Source: an uncultured Pelagibacteraceae bacterium
Lineage (GTDB): Bacteria; Pseudomonadota; Alphaproteobacteria; Pelagibacterales; Pelagibacteraceae
Length of the DNA: 37,830 nt
Reading direction: 5' to 3'
Assembly (NCBI GenBank): GCA_902611175.1
Contig: CACLYQ010000011.1
Span: 1 to 37,830 of the forward strand
In this document: positions 1 through 8,680 of the stretch, piece by piece
Layout: the number at the start of each line of letters is the position of its first letter
How positions within the stretch are numbered: the stretch's first letter is position 1
Notes under the pieces: generated by a model
What the model was told of the DNA's origin: nothing
Databases searched by the model: none
What the model saw: the letters and a program-made list of their open reading frames with translations, nothing else
Made by a program: the position numbers and the translations under genes

Positions 1-115
1 AAAATTATCAAAAAATTCAAAAAATAAATATTTAATTATAGACTCAAATAATTATTCAAAAAAATTTGTTAAAGACATTATTGAAAATAAATTACAAATA
101 ATCTTAAATAGATGA
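1..115 (+). CDS. tmk: Thymidylate kinase, C-terminal end (5' partial)
   Basis: A reading frame open from base 2 gives 37 residues and stops with TGA at 113-115. It begins KLSKN and ends QIILNR, a charged amphipathic helix as expected at the end of dTMP kinase (dTMP to dTDP, nucleotide synthesis). The stop overlaps the ATG of holB (112-114) in an ATGA junction. The tmk-holB-metG-tatD order is common in Alphaproteobacteria, and this context carries the call, because no catalytic motif lies inside the window. It could be another gene ending here, but the overlap makes it clearly a real coding end. Confidence 0.6.
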   Translation, partial: KLSKNSKNKYLIIDSNNYSKKFVKDIIENKLQIILNR

Positions 116-980
116 TTGATTTAATAGGTCATAGTAATTTATTAAATTTTTTTAATCTATTAAAAAAAAATAATAAATTTCCAAACAAAATTTTACTTTC
201 TGGTAAAGAAGGTATTGGTAAATTTCTATTTATAAAAAAATTTTTATTTGAAATACACAATAATTTGGAAAACAATGAAATACTATTAAATGCAAATACA
301 CATCCTAATATATTTTATATAAATAAACAAAATGAAAAAAAAAATATTGAAATTTCTCAAATCAGAGAAATGATAAATTTTATAAATCATTCATCATTTA
401 ATAATCCATATAAATATATTATTATAGATAACATTGAATACCTTAATGAAAGTTCATCTAATGCCTTATTAAAATCTCTTGAAGACTCTGGTCAAAACTG
501 TTTTTTCATTTTAATTTTAAATTCTGAAAGAAAAATCCATAAAACAATTAAATCAAGGTGTGTAGAATTTAAAATGTATTTAACAGAAAATGAAAGAAAG
601 TTAATTTTAGAAAATATTTTTGATAAAATTAATTACAGCATATTACCTAATGAGTTTAAAAACGTATATTTATCTCCAAAGTTTATTATTTTATTTTATA
701 ATTTTGTTAATGAAATTAAGTACGATTTAAACAATTTTAATATTAATAATTTTTTTAATTACATAATTGACAATAAATTATTTAATAAGTTTAGTTTTTT
801 AAAGGAGAATTTAAATGATCTTGTTGAAATTTTTTTTATAAAAATTTACATTTTGTTACTAATTATCCAATTGATTATAGTCAATATTTTTATAAAAAAC
901 TTTCGAACGTAAAAAGATATAATTTGGACTATGATACGTTTTTTATAGAATTTAAAGAAAGGTTATTAAAAAGTGAGTAA
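112..980 (+). CDS. holB: DNA polymerase III delta' subunit, frameshifted near the C-terminus
   Basis: HolB is the delta' subunit of the clamp loader that places the beta clamp on primed DNA. The AAA+ fold is visible: Walker A GKEGIGK at residues 31-37, a Walker B-like strand IIIDNIE near 103-109, NALLKSLED near 118-125, and the clamp-loader SRC motif at 148-150. As read, the frame ends at 912 with a hydrophobic tail unlike HolB. The neighbouring frame from about 838 to the TAA at 978-980 reads as a normal charged helical end (ending ERLLKSE). Adding one T to the T8 run at 830-837 joins both into about 289 residues. The corrected end then overlaps the metG start at 973 by 8 bp, in keeping with the tight operon. 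A homopolymer sequencing or assembly error is the simplest explanation. Confidence 0.85.
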
Positions 981-2499
981 AAATTACTACATAACAACTC
1001 CAATTTACTATCCATCTGCAAAACCTCATATGGGTCACGCTTATTCAAGTATTGTTGCTGATTTTTTTGCTCGTTTTAAAAAAATAGATGGTTTTAATGT
1101 TTATTTTCTTACTGGAACTGATGAACATGGTTTAAAAATTCAAAGATCAGCAGAGAAATTAAATAAAGATCCAAAATCATTTTGTGATGAAATAAGTAAT
1201 ATTTTTGAAGGTTTAACTAAAACCCTTAATCTATCGAACACAGATTTTATAAGAACAACAGAGGACAGGCATAAATTATCTGTTCAAAATTTATGGAATA
1301 TTCTCGAAAAAAACAAACAAATATATTTATCTAAATATTCAGGTTGGTATTCTGTTTCTGATGAAGCTTTTTATAATGAAGATGAAGTAATAGATAAAGA
1401 TAATTTTAAAGTTTCAAAAACTTCTGGTTCTGCTGTTGAATGGGTTGAGGAGGAGTCATATTTTTTTAAACTCTCAGAATGGGAAAAGCCATTGTTAGAA
1501 TTTTATGAAAAAAACAAGGATTTTATTCTACCAGAAAGTAGAAAAAATGAGGTTATAAGTTTTGTCAAAAACGGTTTGAAAGATTTATCTGTTAGTCGAA
1601 AAACATTTTCCTGGGGTATTAAAGTACCTCAAGATGAAAATCATGTAGTTTATGTATGGTTAGATGCATTAACAAATTATTTAAGTTCTTTAAATTATCC
1701 AGATCAAAATAATGAATTGTACAAAAAATTTTGGCCTGCAGATTTACATATAATTGGCAAAGATATTTTAAGATTTCATGCGATTTACTGGCCCGCTTTT
1801 TTACTTGCAGCCAATCTAAAACCTCCAAAAAGAGTTTATGGTCATGGCTGGATTCTTTCTGGTGATCAAAAAATGTCTAAATCAAAAGGAAATATTTTAG
1901 ATCCTCTGGAAATTATTAATGTCTATGGGTTAGATCCACTAAGATATTATTTATTAAAAGAAGTATCATTTGGTAATGATGGAAATATTTCAGAAGAAAA
2001 ATTAGAAAGCTGTATAAACAGTGACTTAGCTAATAATTTTGGAAATCTTTGTCAAAGAGTTTTATCATTTGCTGAAAAAAATTGTTCGTCAATTGTACCT
2101 GAAAGTGATTTTAATGATGAAGATTTATTTATTATGAATTCTATGACTGATATAGATAAAATTAGAACTATTATTGATAATCAAGATATCAATCAATATA
2201 TGAATTTCATTGTGGATAGACTATTTGCGTCAAATAAATATTTTAATGATCAAGAACCATGGAAAAAAAAAGACAATAAATTAAGACTAAATACAATTGT
2301 TTATACATCATTAGAATTAATTAGAAAAATAACTATATTACTTTATCCTGTAATTCCACAGACATCTGCAAAAGTACTAAGAATTTTTGACATTGATGAA
2401 GATTCTATTAATTTTTCAACACTTGATAATAATAATATTTTAAGGAAAGGTTTAAAATTAAATAAGCTAAACATTTTGTTTAAAAAAATTGATAAATGA
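973..2499 (+). CDS. metG: Methionyl-tRNA synthetase
   Basis: This cytoplasmic class Ia synthetase charges tRNA-Met, including the initiator. It shows the HIGH-type signature PHMGHAYS near residue 20 and the KMSKS loop (QKMSKSKGN) near residue 300, followed by an anticodon-binding helical domain. At 508 residues it is the short form without the C-terminal EMAP/OB tRNA-binding domain of E. coli MetG. The start is GTG at 973: its first residues (SKNYYITTPIYY) are the usual N-terminus. This places the start inside the frame-corrected end of holB. The 3' end overlaps tatD by 4 bp (ATGA). Confidence 0.97.
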   Translation: MSKNYYITTPIYYPSAKPHMGHAYSSIVADFFARFKKIDGFNVYFLTGTDEHGLKIQRSAEKLNKDPKSFCDEISNIFEGLTKTLNLSNTDFIRTTEDRHKLSVQNLWNILEKNKQIYLSKYSGWYSVSDEAFYNEDEVIDKDNFKVSKTSGSAVEWVEEESYFFKLSEWEKPLLEFYEKNKDFILPESRKNEVISFVKNGLKDLSVSRKTFSWGIKVPQDENHVVYVWLDALTNYLSSLNYPDQNNELYKKFWPADLHIIGKDILRFHAIYWPAFLLAANLKPPKRVYGHGWILSGDQKMSKSKGNILDPLEIINVYGLDPLRYYLLKEVSFGNDGNISEEKLESCINSDLANNFGNLCQRVLSFAEKNCSSIVPESDFNDEDLFIMNSMTDIDKIRTIIDNQDINQYMNFIVDRLFASNKYFNDQEPWKKKDNKLRLNTIVYTSLELIRKITILLYPVIPQTSAKVLRIFDIDEDSINFSTLDNNNILRKGLKLNKLNILFKKIDK

Positions 2500-3266
2500 T
2501 TGATTCTCATTGCCATCTTGATCACGAGCCTCTTTTCTCAAATATAAATGAAGTTATACAAAGATCAAAAAAAGCTGGCATAAAAAAAATATTAACCATA
2601 TCAACAAATTTAAAAAGTTTTGAAAATATAAAAAAATTAGTTGAATTTGATAATATTATATATGGTAGTATTGGCATACATCCTCATGAGACTAGTAGTA
2701 ATTATGTGGACAAAAATTTTATTACAGAAAACGCCAGTAAATTTAAAAAGATTATAGGAATTGGTGAAACAGGTTTAGATTTTTTTTATGAAAATAGTAA
2801 AAAAGATGATCAGATTAAAAGCTTTATAAATCATATTGAGGCATCGATTTCTTTAAATTATCCATTAATTGTCCACTCAAGGAGTGCTGAAAAAGAGACT
2901 TTTAATATACTAAATGAATATAAGAATAGTAATATTAAAATTTTAATGCACTGTTTCACTGGATCGAAAGAATTTGCAAAGAAAATGATGACTTTAAACT
3001 CTTATTTTTCTGCAAGTGGCATAATAACTTTTAAAAACAGTATAGATCTTCAAGATACATTTAAAATTATAGATAATAATAAAGTTTTGATTGAAACTGA
3101 TAGTCCCTTTTTGGCTCCAATACCTATGAGGGGGAAAAAAAATGAACCCTCTTATCTAAGATATACACTCGAAAAACTATCAGAAATAAAAAATATGAGT
3201 TTTTCCGAACTTGAAAAGATAACAAATAATAATTTTAATAATCTCTTCTTTAACTTTGAAAATTAA
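2496..3266 (+). CDS. tatD: TatD family metal-dependent hydrolase / DNase
   Basis: A TIM-barrel amidohydrolase-superfamily protein of 256 residues. The metal ligands of the TatD family are in place: HCHLD at the N-terminus, GETGLD near residue 90, HSR near 125, HCFTG near 150 and ETDSP near 200. Homologues are 3'-5' exonucleases or DNases linked to DNA repair and nucleic-acid turnover; the physiological substrate is not settled. It is translationally coupled to metG through ATGA and overlaps the next gene by 11 bp. The tatD-MBL hydrolase pair downstream of metG is a common alphaproteobacterial arrangement. Confidence 0.93.
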   Translation: MIDSHCHLDHEPLFSNINEVIQRSKKAGIKKILTISTNLKSFENIKKLVEFDNIIYGSIGIHPHETSSNYVDKNFITENASKFKKIIGIGETGLDFFYENSKKDDQIKSFINHIEASISLNYPLIVHSRSAEKETFNILNEYKNSNIKILMHCFTGSKEFAKKMMTLNSYFSASGIITFKNSIDLQDTFKIIDNNKVLIETDSPFLAPIPMRGKKNEPSYLRYTLEKLSEIKNMSFSELEKITNNNFNNLFFNFEN

Positions 3267-4029
3267 ATTTACGATTCTTGGATGTGGAAGTTCTCTTGGT
3301 ATACCAAGAATTGATGGTTATTTTGGAAATTGTGATCCAAAAAATTTAAAAAATTATAGAACAAGATGCTCTGCTTTAATTGAAGTAGAAAATATCAATT
3401 TTTTAATTGATAGTTCACCTGATATAAAAACTCAGCTTATAAAATCTAAAATTAAAAATATTGATAAAATTTTTTATACCCATATGCATGCTGATCAAAC
3501 ACACGGCATTAACGAATTAAGAGCTTTTTATTTAATTAATAAAAAAAAAATTAATGTTTATGCTAACAAATTAACAAAAAAATATCTAAATGATAATTTT
3601 AATTACTATTTTAAAAAAACTTATGACTATCCACCAATATTAAAATTAAATAGTTTAAAAAAAACACATAAATTTAAGATTAAAAAAAAAATATTTAAGA
3701 TTGAGTCATTTCCTGTAAAACATGGTAAGATTTATAGCACTTTATATAAAATTAATAATAAATGTGCCTATGCTAGTGATGTAAGTGAAATATATAAAAA
3801 AGATTACAAAAAATTAAAACATTTAAACTACTTAGTAATTGATTGTTTGAAATATAAATTTCATCCTTCACATTTTAATTTAGATGATGCTTTGAAACTT
3901 CATAATGATATTAAACCAAAAAAAACAATTTTAACAAATCTGGGAAATGATATCGATTATTTAGAAGTGCTAAAATTTCTACCAAAAAATGTAATTCCTG
4001 CTTATGATGGAATGAGTTTTTTAATTTAG
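3256..4029 (+). CDS. MBL-fold metal-dependent hydrolase (PhnP-like)
   Basis: A metallo-beta-lactamase-fold hydrolase of 257 residues. It opens with the strand KFTILGCGSS and carries THMHADQTHG near residue 75, corresponding to the HxHxDH metal motif with Gln where the last His is usual. As I recall the family, this Gln form is frequent in the alphaproteobacterial relatives, so it is probably a lineage trait, not damage. Later ligands are a His in VKHGK near 156, an Asp in YASDVS near 175 and a His in PSHFN near 200. The best start is TTG at 3256, inside the end of tatD, because homology begins immediately there. Relatives include cyclic phosphodiesterases such as PhnP; the substrate here is unknown. 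Its last 9 bp overlap the convergent peroxidase gene. Confidence 0.85.
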   Translation: MKIKFTILGCGSSLGIPRIDGYFGNCDPKNLKNYRTRCSALIEVENINFLIDSSPDIKTQLIKSKIKNIDKIFYTHMHADQTHGINELRAFYLINKKKINVYANKLTKKYLNDNFNYYFKKTYDYPPILKLNSLKKTHKFKIKKKIFKIESFPVKHGKIYSTLYKINNKCAYASDVSEIYKKDYKKLKHLNYLVIDCLKYKFHPSHFNLDDALKLHNDIKPKKTILTNLGNDIDYLEVLKFLPKNVIPAYDGMSFLI

Positions 4030-4569
4030 AAGACTCTCTATTTTATTAATTATTTTCTTTGAAAGTGGTTTGGTAAAGGAAGCATAAGTTTCTTGAATAT
4101 TTCCTTCTTTATTAATTAAAATTTTATGAAAATTCCACTTGGGAGTTGCAGATTTGCCAAAATTATTTTCTGCCCACCTAAAAATCTCATGAGCATTTTT
4201 TCCTTTAACTTCAGTAATAGCTGTTAATGGAAAATTTATGTCAAAATTTACTTCACAAAATTCTTTAACTTCACTGTTTGTTTTTTTTTCTTGATTGAAT
4301 GAGTCTGAAGGCACTCCAAGGACAATAAGACCCTTAGATTTGTATTTATCCCATAATTCTTGCAGATCCTCATATTGTTTTGTGAACCCACAATAACTAG
4401 CAGTGTTAACTATAAGTATAACTTTATCTCGATAATCTTTTAATTTAATGATTTCTCCATTAATACTCTCTATTTCTAGATCATAAAAACTTTTCTGATT
4501 ATTACTCATTGCTGAATTTTTAAAAAAAAACATTATTATTGTTAAACTTATTATTATTAATTTTTTCAT
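4021..4569 (-). CDS. Glutathione peroxidase-like thiol peroxidase, probably exported
   Basis: The GPx-family fold is clear in 182 residues: the peroxidatic cysteine in NTASYCGFTKQ (Cys60), a likely resolving cysteine (Cys105, EFCEVNF) and the conserved TPKWNFHK with Trp145. The first ~20 residues (lysines followed by hydrophobics and NSAMS) look like a Sec signal peptide, suggesting a periplasmic enzyme reducing peroxides. The catalytic Gln usually found in a P-x-NQFG segment is absent; this protein has PSDSFNQE (residues 87-93). Related bacterial members also vary there. Being a Cys enzyme with a second Cys, it may use thioredoxin and not glutathione. It overlaps the preceding gene tail to tail and is 7 bp downstream of nhaA. 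Confidence 0.9.
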   Translation of the reverse strand: MKKLIIISLTIIMFFFKNSAMSNNQKSFYDLEIESINGEIIKLKDYRDKVILIVNTASYCGFTKQYEDLQELWDKYKSKGLIVLGVPSDSFNQEKKTNSEVKEFCEVNFDINFPLTAITEVKGKNAHEIFRWAENNFGKSATPKWNFHKILINKEGNIQETYASFTKPLSKKIINKIESLLN

Positions 4570-4576
4570 AAACTAC

Positions 4577-5749
4577 CTACTTATTTGGTGTAAGTAGTAT
4601 TAAGAAGTACCCAAATAAAGTGGATAATAATGACCCAGTTAAAACTCCTATTTTGACTCCATCCATGTATTGCATATTTTCAACAAAAGCTAAATTTCCA
4701 ACAAATAAGCTCATTGTAAAACCAATACCCGTTAAAACACCAACACCATAAAAGTTAAACCAGTTAGAATTATTAGGCATCTGGGCTATTTTCATTTTTA
4801 TTGAGACATAAGAAAATACAAAAACTCCTAATTGTTTACCAACAAACAATCCTAATAAAATTCCTAATGGAACTTTATCAAGTAAAGATGCAAAAGATAA
4901 ACCTTCTAATGAAACACCCGCATTTGCAAAAGCAAATAATGGCATAATACCAAAAGCAACGTAAGGACTTATTGCATGTTCAATTTTTATAAGTAGTGAA
5001 AAATCTTTATCTTTTTTTCTATGAGGTATAGTCATTGCTAGCAAAACACCTGCAATTGTTGCATGAATCCCAGAATTGTGAGTAAAGTCCCAAAGAAAAA
5101 TTCCAACAATTAAATAAGGTAAAAATTTCTTTATATTGAACTTATTTATGACTAGAAGAACAATAAAGGCTAAAAGCATTAAGCTTAAGTATTTTATACT
5201 AAGGTCTCCCGAATAGAATAATGCAATAATAACAATAGCTCCTAAGTCATCTATAATAGCTAAAGCAGTTAAAAAAACTTTTAATGATAACGGAACTCTT
5301 TTACCCAATAATGAAAGTACTCCTAAAGAAAATGCAATATCAGTTGCAGATGGAATAGCCCAACCATTCATTGTTTCACTATCTCCAAAATTAATAAAAA
5401 CATAAAATAATGCAGGAACCAACATTCCTCCAACAGCTGCAATAATTGGAAGAAGTGCTTGCTTTATATTTGAAAGTTCACCTTGTAAAAATTCTCTTTT
5501 AATCTCCAATGTTACAAAGAAAAAAAATATTGCCATCAAGGCATCATTTATCCAGTGTAAAACAGATAATTTTAAACCAAAATTATTTATTCCCAAAAAT
5601 AAATATTTATTCAATGTAGAAAAATATATTTCTGCTAAATTAGAATTACTTACTATTAAAGCTATTATGGCTGCAAAAAGTAAAACAAGACCACTAGCAG
5701 CTTCTAATTTAAAAAACCACCTAAATGGTTTTGTAATTATCTGAATCAT
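4577..5749 (-). CDS. nhaA: Na+/H+ antiporter NhaA
   Basis: An inner-membrane antiporter exchanging internal Na+ (or Li+) for external H+, important for sodium and pH balance in seawater. Its 390 residues match the family length, with about 12 hydrophobic segments. The essential acidic residues are present: the Asp of SATDIAFSLG (Asp137) and the pair IIDDLGA (Asp167-Asp168), equivalent to E. coli Asp133, Asp163 and Asp164. The segment AFGIMPLFAFANAGV near 265-280 is also typical. It is separated from the upstream zinc-ribbon gene by one base and from the downstream peroxidase by 7, so the three are probably co-transcribed. Confidence 0.97.
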   Translation of the reverse strand: MIQIITKPFRWFFKLEAASGLVLLFAAIIALIVSNSNLAEIYFSTLNKYLFLGINNFGLKLSVLHWINDALMAIFFFFVTLEIKREFLQGELSNIKQALLPIIAAVGGMLVPALFYVFINFGDSETMNGWAIPSATDIAFSLGVLSLLGKRVPLSLKVFLTALAIIDDLGAIVIIALFYSGDLSIKYLSLMLLAFIVLLVINKFNIKKFLPYLIVGIFLWDFTHNSGIHATIAGVLLAMTIPHRKKDKDFSLLIKIEHAISPYVAFGIMPLFAFANAGVSLEGLSFASLLDKVPLGILLGLFVGKQLGVFVFSYVSIKMKIAQMPNNSNWFNFYGVGVLTGIGFTMSLFVGNLAFVENMQYMDGVKIGVLTGSLLSTLFGYFLILLTPNK

Positions 5750-5750
5750 T

Positions 5751-6245
5751 TTATCTGACTAAATCTTTAATAAATAATTTCAAGTCATTTATTACTAGAT
5801 ACAGACTATCTGACATTTTTAATATACCAGGAAATATAACAGATATCTGATTTTTAAATGTGTCTATAAGCAAAATAAAAGCGATAATTGAAATAATTAT
5901 TAGAAATATTTTTTTAATAATATTGTTTTCTCTAGAAACAGAACTTTTATCAATAGATACTAATTCTTTTGATGTACTCTCTTTTGTTGAAGATTTTTTT
6001 GAAATTTTTTTTCTTAATTTTTTCGTTTGTTTTATAGGTACATCAACTGGTTCTATATTAATCTCTGATTTATTTTCATCAATTTCATTTATTTTTATGG
6101 TTTCAGTTTCTAATTTTAAATTTTCTTCCTTTTTATAAAACCATGTATGATCGCAATTGCCGCACTTTAAAAGCCTACCTTCATCTGGAATTAATTTTTC
6201 ATCAATATTGAACTTCTTAGAACAAGCTGGACATACAATGATCAT
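5751..6245 (-). CDS. Zinc-ribbon (MJ0042-type) single-pass membrane protein
   Basis: The first ~35 residues form a zinc ribbon with cysteines 5, 8, 28 and 31 (CPAC and CGNC). A lysine/serine-rich linker follows, then one membrane helix near residues 110-130 and a short periplasmic tail. This N-terminal ribbon plus TM layout is widespread in Alphaproteobacteria as an uncharacterised family annotated as zinc-ribbon domain protein. No enzyme motif is present and I assign no function. The start is the only Met placing the first CxxC at residue 5. It is the first gene of the run with nhaA and is divergent from tRNA-Pro, with about 95 bp between. Confidence 0.8.
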   Translation of the reverse strand: MIIVCPACSKKFNIDEKLIPDEGRLLKCGNCDHTWFYKKEENLKLETETIKINEIDENKSEINIEPVDVPIKQTKKLRKKISKKSSTKESTSKELVSIDKSSVSRENNIIKKIFLIIISIIAFILLIDTFKNQISVIFPGILKMSDSLYLVINDLKLFIKDLVR

Positions 6246-6303
6246 AAATACTTATATATAACAAATTTTGTAAAATTTCCTTTTAAATAGTGATTAATAT
6301 ACT

Positions 6304-6331
6304 TTGAAATTTTTTTTATCTACTGTATTAG
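6304..6331 (+). promoter_or_regulatory. Candidate sigma70-type promoter for tRNA-Pro
   Basis: TTGAAA at 6304-6309 and TATTAG at 6326-6331 are 16 bp apart, and the expected start near 6338 falls just before the tRNA at 6341. The -35 matches the consensus at 5 of 6 positions but the -10 is weak. In DNA this A+T-rich such pairs also occur by chance; its position upstream of a stable RNA is the main support. Confidence 0.4.
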
Positions 6332-6340
6332 TACAGCATT

Positions 6341-6417
6341 CGGGGTGTAGCGCAGCCTGGTAGCGCACTTGGTTTGGGACCAAGGGGCCGTAGGTTCAAA
6401 TCCTACCACCCCGACCA
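6341..6417 (+). tRNA. tRNA-Pro (anticodon TGG), CCA encoded
   Basis: A 77-nt cloverleaf. The acceptor stem is CGGGGTG (6341-6347) with CACCCCG (6407-6413), discriminator A at 6414, and CCA encoded at 6415-6417. The anticodon stem CTTGG/CCAAG (6368-6372, 6380-6384) holds the 7-nt loop TTTGGGA, with anticodon TGG at 6375-6377. The T-loop segment GGTTCAAATCC is canonical. The next gene's ATG follows 4 bases after the CCA, so RNA 3'-end processing must precede or compete with translation of that message. Confidence 0.98.
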
Positions 6418-6421
6418 TTTT

Positions 6422-6703
6422 ATGAAAAAAGCTAAAATTTATAAACCATCTAAAACTGCTATGCAGTCAGGATTAAAGAAATTTGATAAATGGATTATTG
6501 AATACATCACTGATGATCCAGGTACCAATCCTTTGATGGGTTGGGAAAGTTCTACAGATACTTATAGTGAATTAAAATTAGAATTTTCCTCAAAAGAATT
6601 GGCAATTGAATACGCAAAAAAAAATAATATTGATTTTGAAGTAATTGAACCCAATAAAAGAAAAATTACTTTAAAATCCTACGCTGATAATTTTACAAAA
6701 TAA
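6422..6703 (+). CDS. Complex I accessory subunit, NDUFS4/AQDQ-like (ETC complex I conserved region)
   Basis: A 93-residue protein matching the alphaproteobacterial homologue of the 18-kDa NDUFS4 subunit of NADH:ubiquinone oxidoreductase, a soluble accessory subunit on the peripheral arm. Recognisable parts are the N-terminal AKIYKPSKTAMQSG, the middle IIEYITDDPGTNPLMGW with the conserved Trp, and the helix KELAIEYAKKNNIDFEV. The frame is open further upstream through the tRNA, but the first sensible start is ATG at 6422. TAATG joins it to the following transporter by 1 bp. Mitochondrial NDUFS4 derives from this family; it occurs singly, away from the nuo operon. Confidence 0.9.
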   Translation: MKKAKIYKPSKTAMQSGLKKFDKWIIEYITDDPGTNPLMGWESSTDTYSELKLEFSSKELAIEYAKKNNIDFEVIEPNKRKITLKSYADNFTK

Positions 6704-7701
6704 TGTTTAAATTTTTTACAGATAAAAGATGGTACGGTTGGAGCATATTTGGATCAATCTTCATATTAGTTTCAACTTGGTATCAAGTACAATTAGATGT
6801 AAAAATTAATGAATGGTTCGGTGAATTTTATGATACTCTTCAAAAAGCTCTTACGGAACCCGGTTCAGTAACAGAAACTGAATTTATTGGATATTTGTTT
6901 ACATTTGCAAAAGTTGCAGGTCTTTGGATTATAATTGCAATTATAACAGGTTTTTTTGTATCTCATTGGGTTTTTAGGTGGAGAACTTCAATGGCTGAAT
7001 ATTATCACTCTCAATGGCTAAAAGCTCGTTTAACAGAGGGAGCTTCACAGAGAGTTCAAGAAGACACTTTAAAATTTGCAAGAATAATGGAAGGTCTTGG
7101 TGTCGGACTTTTAGATAGTATAATGACATTAGTAGCCTTCTTACCAATATTATGGGGATTATCTAAACAAGTCGATGTTCTTCCATGGATTGGTGAGGTT
7201 GATCATGCTTTAGTTTGGGTAGCAATAATATCTGCACTTGGTGGGACAGTTTTATTAGCGGCTGTAGGTATTAAATTGCCTGGTATTGAATATGATATTC
7301 AAAAAGAAGAAGCAGGTTATAGAAAAGAATTAGTCCATGGTGAAGATGATCCTATAAGGGCAGCTCCACCAACTATAGGTCAATTATATGATAGAGTAAG
7401 AGGTATTCACTATAAATCATATTTTCACTACTTATATTTTAATGCGGTGAAGTGGAGTTATTTTCAAGGTATGGTAATTGTTCCTTATTTAGCATTAGCA
7501 CCAACTATAGTATCAGGTGCGATAACATTAGGTTTTGTACAACAGATAACCAGGGCATTTGGAAGAGTTGAAAATTCGTTACAATACTTAGTTCGAAGCT
7601 GGTCTACTATAGTGGAATTAATTTCAGTTTGGAAAAGATTAAGTGAGTTTGAGGCTAGATTGAAATATAATTCAGAAGAAACCACAGTTGAAAATATTTA
7701 A
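6703..7701 (+). CDS. SbmA/BacA-like inner-membrane transporter
   Basis: A 332-residue protein with several membrane helices and the SbmA/BacA landmarks: a Trp-rich N-terminus (RWYGWSIFGSIF), NEWFGEFYDTLQKAL near residue 40, FRWRTSMAEYYHSQWL near 90 and a C-terminal segment around FGRVENSLQYLVRSW. E. coli SbmA and Rhizobium BacA import peptide antibiotics and related substrates using the proton gradient and lack an ATPase domain; none is seen here either. The physiological cargo is unknown. TAATG junctions with the genes on both sides indicate one transcript with the complex I subunit and glpX. Its codons are less extreme in A+T than those of the nearby accessory genes. Confidence 0.85.
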   Translation: MFKFFTDKRWYGWSIFGSIFILVSTWYQVQLDVKINEWFGEFYDTLQKALTEPGSVTETEFIGYLFTFAKVAGLWIIIAIITGFFVSHWVFRWRTSMAEYYHSQWLKARLTEGASQRVQEDTLKFARIMEGLGVGLLDSIMTLVAFLPILWGLSKQVDVLPWIGEVDHALVWVAIISALGGTVLLAAVGIKLPGIEYDIQKEEAGYRKELVHGEDDPIRAAPPTIGQLYDRVRGIHYKSYFHYLYFNAVKWSYFQGMVIVPYLALAPTIVSGAITLGFVQQITRAFGRVENSLQYLVRSWSTIVELISVWKRLSEFEARLKYNSEETTVENI

Positions 7702-8645
7702 TGTCATTAAATAAAGATTTGATCAACTCACTTGTAAAAGTCACTTCAAGAGCAGCTATTAATTGTTATCAATATCTTGGTAAAGGAGATAAAAAATTAG
7801 CCGATAAGGCTGCTACGGACTCTATGAGAAATGATTTAAATAATCTAGAAATTAATGGGGAAGTAGTGATAGGCGAGGGCGAACTTGATGAAGCACCAAT
7901 GTTATATATAGGAGAAAAACTGGGAAAGGGTATTGGTCCAAGTATAGATATAGCTGTTGATCCTCTTGAAGGAACCAATTTTGCTGCAAAAAATATTCCA
8001 GGAGCTATATCGGTATTAGCCATCTCAGAAAAAGGAAATTTATTTAATGCTCCAGAAACTTATATGAATAAAATTGCAGTAGGTAAAGATGTTCCATTTG
8101 ATGCAACCGATTTAGATTATCCTATAAAAAAAAATATTTCCAATATCGCAGAAGCCAAAAACAAAAATATTAATGAACTTACAGTATGTATTCTCGATAG
8201 ACCAAGACATAAAGATGTTATTGATGAATTAAAATCATTAAAAGTAAATTTAAAATTAATTTCAGACGGTGATATTTGTGGTGCTCTCTTAGTTACTAAT
8301 AATAAGTATAATATAGACTTATTTTTAGGCATTGGAGGGGGTCCCGAAGGAGTAATCTCTGCAGCTGCTTTGGACGCATATGGATGTAAATTTCAGGGCA
8401 GATTTTTATTTGCGACAGATCTAGATAAAACTAGAGCAAAAAAAATGGGAATATCTGACCTAAATAAAAAATATGAGTTAGATGAAATCATTAAAGGAGA
8501 TAGTATTTTTTGTGCGACAGGTATTACCAGTACTGAAATGATTGCAGCTGTAAAAAAAGAAAATACAAAATTTATTACAGAAACTCTTGTCACACACAAA
8601 GAATCTACAATAGAAATTATAAAAAGTGAGGAACCTATAGCTTGA
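7701..8645 (+). CDS. glpX: Class II fructose-1,6-bisphosphatase
   Basis: Hydrolyses fructose-1,6-bisphosphate to fructose-6-phosphate in gluconeogenesis. The 314 residues have the class II metal-site motifs GEGELDEAPML near 58-68 and DPLEGTNFAAKN from Asp87, as well as GDICGALL and GGGPEGVISAAAL in the sugar-binding half. Length and motif order match the GlpX family, and no other FBPase is in the window. It is joined to the upstream transporter by TAATG. In many Alphaproteobacteria glpX lies between hom and recJ. Here hom is at 14103-15401 on the other strand, and the gene after glpX is tRNA-Glu. Confidence 0.95.
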   Translation: MSLNKDLINSLVKVTSRAAINCYQYLGKGDKKLADKAATDSMRNDLNNLEINGEVVIGEGELDEAPMLYIGEKLGKGIGPSIDIAVDPLEGTNFAAKNIPGAISVLAISEKGNLFNAPETYMNKIAVGKDVPFDATDLDYPIKKNISNIAEAKNKNINELTVCILDRPRHKDVIDELKSLKVNLKLISDGDICGALLVTNNKYNIDLFLGIGGGPEGVISAAALDAYGCKFQGRFLFATDLDKTRAKKMGISDLNKKYELDEIIKGDSIFCATGITSTEMIAAVKKENTKFITETLVTHKESTIEIIKSEEPIA

Positions 8646-8680
8646 TTATTTTTAATAATTGCAATAGAAATTCCATCTCT

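Noticed and set aside
3256..4029. Inactivation of the MBL hydrolase because the HxHxDH motif has Gln for the last His
   Set aside because: The other ligands are intact and, as I recall the family, the Gln form is frequent in alphaproteobacterial relatives.
6374..6421. An N-terminal extension of the complex I subunit reaching into tRNA-Pro
   Set aside because: The extension translates the tRNA itself; homology begins at ATG 6422.
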